Positions 60,444 through 64,000 of a stretch of 64,000 nucleotides of DNA are shown in pieces. The position numbers and the translations under genes are program-made. The stretch is taken from the NCBI RefSeq assembly GCF_014083865.1, contig NZ_JACEFA010000012.1, forward strand, positions 1 to 64,000, written 5' to 3'. A model generated the notes under the pieces. That model was not told the DNA's origin. It did not search any database and worked only from the letters and a program-made list of their open reading frames with translations. Each line of letters begins with the position of its first letter. The first letter of the stretch is position 1. Source of the stretch: Paraliobacillus salinarum. GTDB lineage: Bacteria > Bacillota > Bacilli > Bacillales > Amphibacillaceae.

Positions 60444-61380
60444 TACAAAAATCATAATATTAGCTGTGTTAGCAGTGAGCTTTGTAGCTTTGTTTCTATT
60501 CTCGGATATTCCAGGAAACTGGGATTATATTCTTCCTAGGAGGATAAGTAAAGTAGTAGCAATGATCATTACAGGAGCAGTAATTGCGATTGCTACTGTT
60601 GTATTTCAAACAATTACCAATAATCGCATTCTAACTCCTAGCATTATTGGATTAGATTCACTATATATACTACTTCAAACCTTTTTAATTTTTATTTTTG
60701 GTGCTACAAGTAGTGTAAGTGTCAATCCTGCCATTAATTTCGCTTTATCTGTAGCTATTATGGTAGTATTTGCTTTTCTTTTATACCATCTACTTTTTAA
60801 GAAAAATCAAAATGTGTATTTTTTACTATTAGTTGGATTAGTCTTTGGCACCTTTTTTAGTAGTCTATCTTCTTTTATGCAAGTTTTAATTGATCCAAAT
60901 GAATTCTTGATTGTACAAAACAAAATGTTTGCTAGCTTTAATAATATAAATACAGACATTATTCCATATGCAATAGCAGTAATTTCATTTACTTTTATAT
61001 ACTTCATACGTTTTCTTCCTTATTTAGATGTCATGTCATTAGGAAAATCTCACGCGATTAATTTAGGCGTTGACTACGAATATATGGTAAAACGGCTGCT
61101 GATTATTATTGCAATTTGGATATCAGTTGCAACGGCTTTAGTTGGGCCTATCCTATTTCTTGGGTTATTAGTTGCAAATGTGACCTATGAATTTTTAAAA
61201 ACATATAAGCACACATATTTATTAATAGGAACTGCCTTGTTAAGCGTAATTGCACTTGTTGGTGGTCAATTAATTGTAGAGCGATTATTTCAGTTCGAGA
61301 CGACCATAAGTGTCATTATTAACTTTATTGGTGGCGTTTATTTCTTATATTTAATTTTAAAGGAGAATAAAGCATGGTAA
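60433..61380 (+). CDS. yclO: Siderophore ABC transporter permease (YclO-like)
   Basis: A 315-residue FecCD-family permease, the second half of the channel, with the GPILFLGLLVANV coupling region near 238-250. It starts within the end of yclN behind AAGGAGA and overlaps the ATPase gene by 7 bp, so the operon is tightly coupled. Confidence 0.88.
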   Translation: MRLNTKIIILAVLAVSFVALFLFSDIPGNWDYILPRRISKVVAMIITGAVIAIATVVFQTITNNRILTPSIIGLDSLYILLQTFLIFIFGATSSVSVNPAINFALSVAIMVVFAFLLYHLLFKKNQNVYFLLLVGLVFGTFFSSLSSFMQVLIDPNEFLIVQNKMFASFNNINTDIIPYAIAVISFTFIYFIRFLPYLDVMSLGKSHAINLGVDYEYMVKRLLIIIAIWISVATALVGPILFLGLLVANVTYEFLKTYKHTYLLIGTALLSVIALVGGQLIVERLFQFETTISVIINFIGGVYFLYLILKENKAW

Positions 61381-62132
61381 GAGTTCAAGAGATTACAAAA
61401 AAGTATGGCGATCATGCCGTAGTTGATAATGTCTCCGTAACTATTCCAAAAGGCAAGATAACCTCGTTTATCGGCCCGAATGGTGCTGGTAAGAGTACGC
61501 TTTTATCGATGATTAGTCGTTTAATAACAAAAGACGCTGGTGAAATTCGAATTGATGATGAAGAAATATCAAAAGTGAAAAGTAACTCGCTGGCAAAAAA
61601 AATAGCAATATTAAAACAATCCAATGATTTAAATATTCGATTAACGGTTAAAGAACTAGTTGATTTCGGACGTTTTCCCTATTCTCAGGGAAGATTGAAA
61701 AAGGAAGACAAAGAAAAAGTAGCCGAAGCGATTAAATACATGGAATTAGAATCGATGCAAGATAAATATTTAGATCAGCTAAGTGGTGGTCAGAAACAGC
61801 GTGCTTTTATTGCGATGATTATTGCACAAGACACAGAATATATTTTGCTAGATGAACCATTAAATAACTTAGATATGAAACATTCAGTTCAAATCATGAA
61901 GGTTTTGCGTCGTTTAGTTGATGAACTAGGCAAAACGGTCGTTATCGTTATACATGATGTTAATTTTGCTTCTGTGTATTCTGATTATATTGTTGCTTTG
62001 CGTGAAGGGAAAATTATGCACCAAGGAGTAAAGGATGACATGATCAATAATCAAGTATTAAAAGATGTATATGATATGGATATTAAAATCCAAGATATAG
62101 ATCAATGTAAGATTTGTTTGTATTTCCAATGA
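61374..62132 (+). CDS. yclP: Siderophore ABC transporter ATPase (YclP-like)
   Basis: A 252-residue ATPase that powers the importer. Walker A GPNGAGKS is at about 34-41, the ABC signature LSGGQKQR near 136, Walker B YILLDEPLNNLD follows, and the switch histidine is in VIHDVNF. The ATG follows AAAGGAG inside yclO. Confidence 0.92.
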   Translation: MVRVQEITKKYGDHAVVDNVSVTIPKGKITSFIGPNGAGKSTLLSMISRLITKDAGEIRIDDEEISKVKSNSLAKKIAILKQSNDLNIRLTVKELVDFGRFPYSQGRLKKEDKEKVAEAIKYMELESMQDKYLDQLSGGQKQRAFIAMIIAQDTEYILLDEPLNNLDMKHSVQIMKVLRRLVDELGKTVVIVIHDVNFASVYSDYIVALREGKIMHQGVKDDMINNQVLKDVYDMDIKIQDIDQCKICLYFQ

Positions 62133-62189
62133 TGTTAATCAATCTACAATTGTAGAAATGATAAAAATTTAATAAAGGAGAGGAAAATT

Positions 62190-63152
62190 ATGAAGAGAAT
62201 ATTATTCTTTTTATCAACTATAGCTTTACTATTCATAGTTGCTGCTTGTGGCACAAATAATGATAGTGAAGCAAATGATCAAACAAGTGGCGATACCCAA
62301 CAAGAGGAGAATGAACAGATAGAGGTAACTCATGAACTAGGTACGACTACAGTACCAAAAAAACCAGAACGTGTTGTCGTTTTTGATTATGGAACATTAG
62401 AAACTTTGGATCAATTAGGCGTAGAGATCACTGGTGTACCACAGAGTAACTTACCACCTCATTTAGAAAAATATGGTAAGGATACTTACGAAAATGTGGG
62501 TTCAGTAAAAGAGCCAGATTTTGAAGCGCTATCGATAATAGATCCGGATCTTATTATTATTTCTGGACGTCAATCAAATGTATACGAAGAATTATCTGAA
62601 CTAGCACCTACCATTTATATGGGGGTAGATACAACGGACTATTTGACGTCATTTCAATCAAATGTAAAAACATTAGGAGAAATATTCGGATTAGAAGATA
62701 AAGCAAAAGAGAAGTTAGACGAAGTAATGACGACAGTTAATGAAGTTAAATCAATTATCGAATCTTCTGAAGGAAAAGGCTTAGTTATTTTAACAAATGA
62801 TGGTGGAATTAGTGCATATGGACCAGGATCACGTTTTGGTTTTATACATGATGAATTAGGTGTAACCCCTGCAGACGAAAAAATTGAAGCTTCTACACAT
62901 GGTCAAAATGTGAGTTTTGAATATATTGCAGAAACAAATCCAGATTACTTGTTTGTAATTGATCGTAATATGATCGTTGGTGGAGAAGCGTCAGCTAAAA
63001 AAACGTTAGATAATGATCTTGTCCAAGGAACAAATGCGGCAAAAAACAATAATATTGTCTATCTTAATCCTTATTATTGGTATATTTCAGGAGGCGGACT
63101 ACTTTCTGTTGAAGAAATGGCGAATGAAATAAAAGAAGGTGTACAGAAATAA
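62190..63152 (+). CDS. yclQ: Siderophore-binding lipoprotein (YclQ-like)
   Basis: A 320-residue substrate-binding lipoprotein of the FecB/FepB type. The lipobox is VAAC, with Cys20. Residues about 48-318 form the TroA-like two-lobe domain (PERVVVFDYGTLETLDQLGV). B. subtilis YclQ binds petrobactin and its precursors; the same ligand is likely but unproven. It starts behind AAAGGAGAGG, 57 bp after the ATPase; a 14-bp palindrome (62143-62156) in the gap may stabilise or separate its mRNA. Confidence 0.9.
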   Translation: MKRILFFLSTIALLFIVAACGTNNDSEANDQTSGDTQQEENEQIEVTHELGTTTVPKKPERVVVFDYGTLETLDQLGVEITGVPQSNLPPHLEKYGKDTYENVGSVKEPDFEALSIIDPDLIIISGRQSNVYEELSELAPTIYMGVDTTDYLTSFQSNVKTLGEIFGLEDKAKEKLDEVMTTVNEVKSIIESSEGKGLVILTNDGGISAYGPGSRFGFIHDELGVTPADEKIEASTHGQNVSFEYIAETNPDYLFVIDRNMIVGGEASAKKTLDNDLVQGTNAAKNNNIVYLNPYYWYISGGGLLSVEEMANEIKEGVQK

Positions 63153-63228
63153 AAAAAAGCGTTGTGATTGTGTTTTAAAAAGCTGTCTAAGATAGACCTT
63201 TTAAAACCTTTTGCACGCTTTTTTTTAT
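63151..63228 (+). terminator. Terminator of the siderophore operon
   Basis: A long imperfect hairpin: AAAAAAGCGT pairs with ACGCTTTTTT at the base, and GTTTTAAAAAG with CTTTTAAAAC inside, ending in T8. Confidence 0.75.
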
Positions 63229-63362
63229 GAAATTTTGATAATAAATAAAAAGTGCTTAACTTCTTACATGTTTATGTCGAAAATAATAGTAATAAAGAAA
63301 TAGTTTAAAAGAAACACAAAAACATTTTCTATTCGTATTACACATCAGGAAGGAAGAACCTC

Positions 63363-63821
63363 ATGGAAACAAAGAATTTGAATGAAGTTATTAAGGAAGT
63401 CTACAATGGAACGATTATAACAGTGAAAAAAGTCATTCCACTTGATCCGAATATAGGGTCACCACAGCTTATCTCACCACCTCTAACAGTTGAACTAGGT
63501 GTATTAGTTGGTTTTACAGGAGAAATTAAAGGAGAATTAATTTTACAGGCAAAAGAAAATGTTTTTAGTCACATTGGTGAGAAAATGTTTGGCATGCCGC
63601 TCTCTCAAGAAATGTTAGATTCTTTTGCAGGAGAATTAGGTAACATGATTGCAGGAAGCTTATCCACTTATTTAGCTAGTGTTGAAATTAGCACAGATAT
63701 TACGTATCCGACTGTTTTAAAAGGAAATGCACAATTAACGGGTTTTAAGCGATCTTTCTTTGTAACTATCGAATATGAAAACATTGGTAAAGTAGAAGTG
63801 TATTTATTACTAAACCAATAA
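63363..63821 (+). CDS. cheX: Chemotaxis protein CheX (CheY-P phosphatase)
   Basis: A 152-residue CheC/FliY/XylS-family protein with one active-site helix, E91-L-G-N94-M-I-A-G, whose Glu and Asn promote dephosphorylation of CheY-P. The start is ATG behind GGAAGGAAG. A cheW-type gene begins 110 bp later. B. subtilis uses CheC/FliY and lacks CheX, so its presence suggests a different adaptation set. No sigma-D promoter was identified. Confidence 0.87.
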   Translation: METKNLNEVIKEVYNGTIITVKKVIPLDPNIGSPQLISPPLTVELGVLVGFTGEIKGELILQAKENVFSHIGEKMFGMPLSQEMLDSFAGELGNMIAGSLSTYLASVEISTDITYPTVLKGNAQLTGFKRSFFVTIEYENIGKVEVYLLLNQ

Positions 63822-63930
63822 TCTTTAAACGTATTTTGTTTTTATAAAAAATGCTTCGATTAATTTGTAGAAACATGGTATTATTTTCATAGGAAACATT
63901 ATACATATTATATCGTGAAGGAGATAAATC

Positions 63931-64000
63931 ATGAGTATTGAAAAGTACATTGTATTTCAGTTACAAGGTCAATCTTATGCTGCAAGTATTCAACAAATTG
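63931..64000 (+). CDS. CheW-like chemotaxis coupling protein, N-terminal part
   Basis: The 23 visible codons (MSIEKYIVFQLQGQSYAASI) match the first strand of a CheW domain, which links receptors to CheA. The ATG has AAGGAGAT upstream. The gene runs off the right edge, so CheW cannot be told from CheV. Its place after cheX supports a chemotaxis role. Confidence 0.7.
   Translation, partial: MSIEKYIVFQLQGQSYAASIQQI

Overview
This window is a chromosomal segment of a low-GC, endospore-forming member of the Bacillaceae. The evidence is Bacillus-type gene order (hprK-lgt-ppaX, rapZ-yvcK-whiA, cggR-gapA-pgk-tpiA-gpmI-eno, secG-est-rnr-smpB-ssrA), a spore protein gene (sspO) behind a sigma-G-like promoter, bacillithiol genes, and AT-rich intergenic DNA with SigA, CtsR, Fur, LexA and CggR-type sites. 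The genus cannot be fixed from sequence alone; the halophilic/alkaliphilic side of the family (Gracilibacillus/Oceanobacillus-like) is a guess.

Layout. 1-228: end of an IS3-family element abutting a SWIM/SNF2 helicase gene. 3.6-10.6 kb: prfC (RF3) behind an unusual leader, then an SOS-controlled uvrB-uvrA pair. 10.7-14.3 kb: yojF-bshB2 (bacillithiol), a pspC/yvlD pair and a fused pabB-pabC gene. 14.4-18.3 kb: hprK-lgt-yvoD-ppaX-yvoF. 18.4-21.7 kb: glpD and an ECF sigma/anti-sigma pair, where B. subtilis, as I recall, has its histidine operon. 21.8-27.6 kb: TPR gene, trxB, Nudix, rapZ, yvcK, whiA. 27.8-31.6 kb: tRNA-Arg, clpP, an atypical crh on the opposite strand, and several small genes. 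31.7-40.1 kb: ldh and the glycolytic operon. 40.2-43.2 kb: a PadR module and ptsH-ptsI. 43.5-49.7 kb: secG-est-rnr-smpB-ssrA, interrupted by two opposite-strand genes. 49.7-55.1 kb: an accessory region with small membrane proteins, a frameshifted methyltransferase, a structured noncoding element and a catechol-dioxygenase/HxlR pair. 55.3-64.0 kb: YIEGIA pair, aroD, a CwlO-like endopeptidase, a bacilliredoxin, a Fur-boxed siderophore ABC operon (yclNOPQ-like), cheX and the start of a cheW-like gene.

How the genes work together. Most of the HPr/Crh arm of carbon catabolite control is here: EI and HPr (ptsI, ptsH), the Ser46 kinase/phosphorylase (hprK), a pyrophosphatase for its by-product (ppaX) and Crh. 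They sit beside the CggR-controlled glycolytic operon and ldh. Translation rescue and quality control is a second theme: prfC, smpB, ssrA, rnr, clpP. A bacillithiol deacetylase and a bacilliredoxin form a third.

Most unusual observations: (i) the prfC leader carries a Shine-Dalgarno followed by AUG-UAA, and a 9-bp stem that would hide the prfC ribosome site and that a ribosome stalled on that start-stop would open; (ii) two arrays of a 35-39 bp inverted-repeat-bounded unit with about 51-bp period; (iii) a Crh with Asp15 and Glu17 in place of the usual residues; (iv) a structured, ORF-less element resembling the 3' end of an IS200/IS605 (TnpB omega-RNA) element; (v) an exact 8-bp tandem duplication that breaks a methyltransferase gene.
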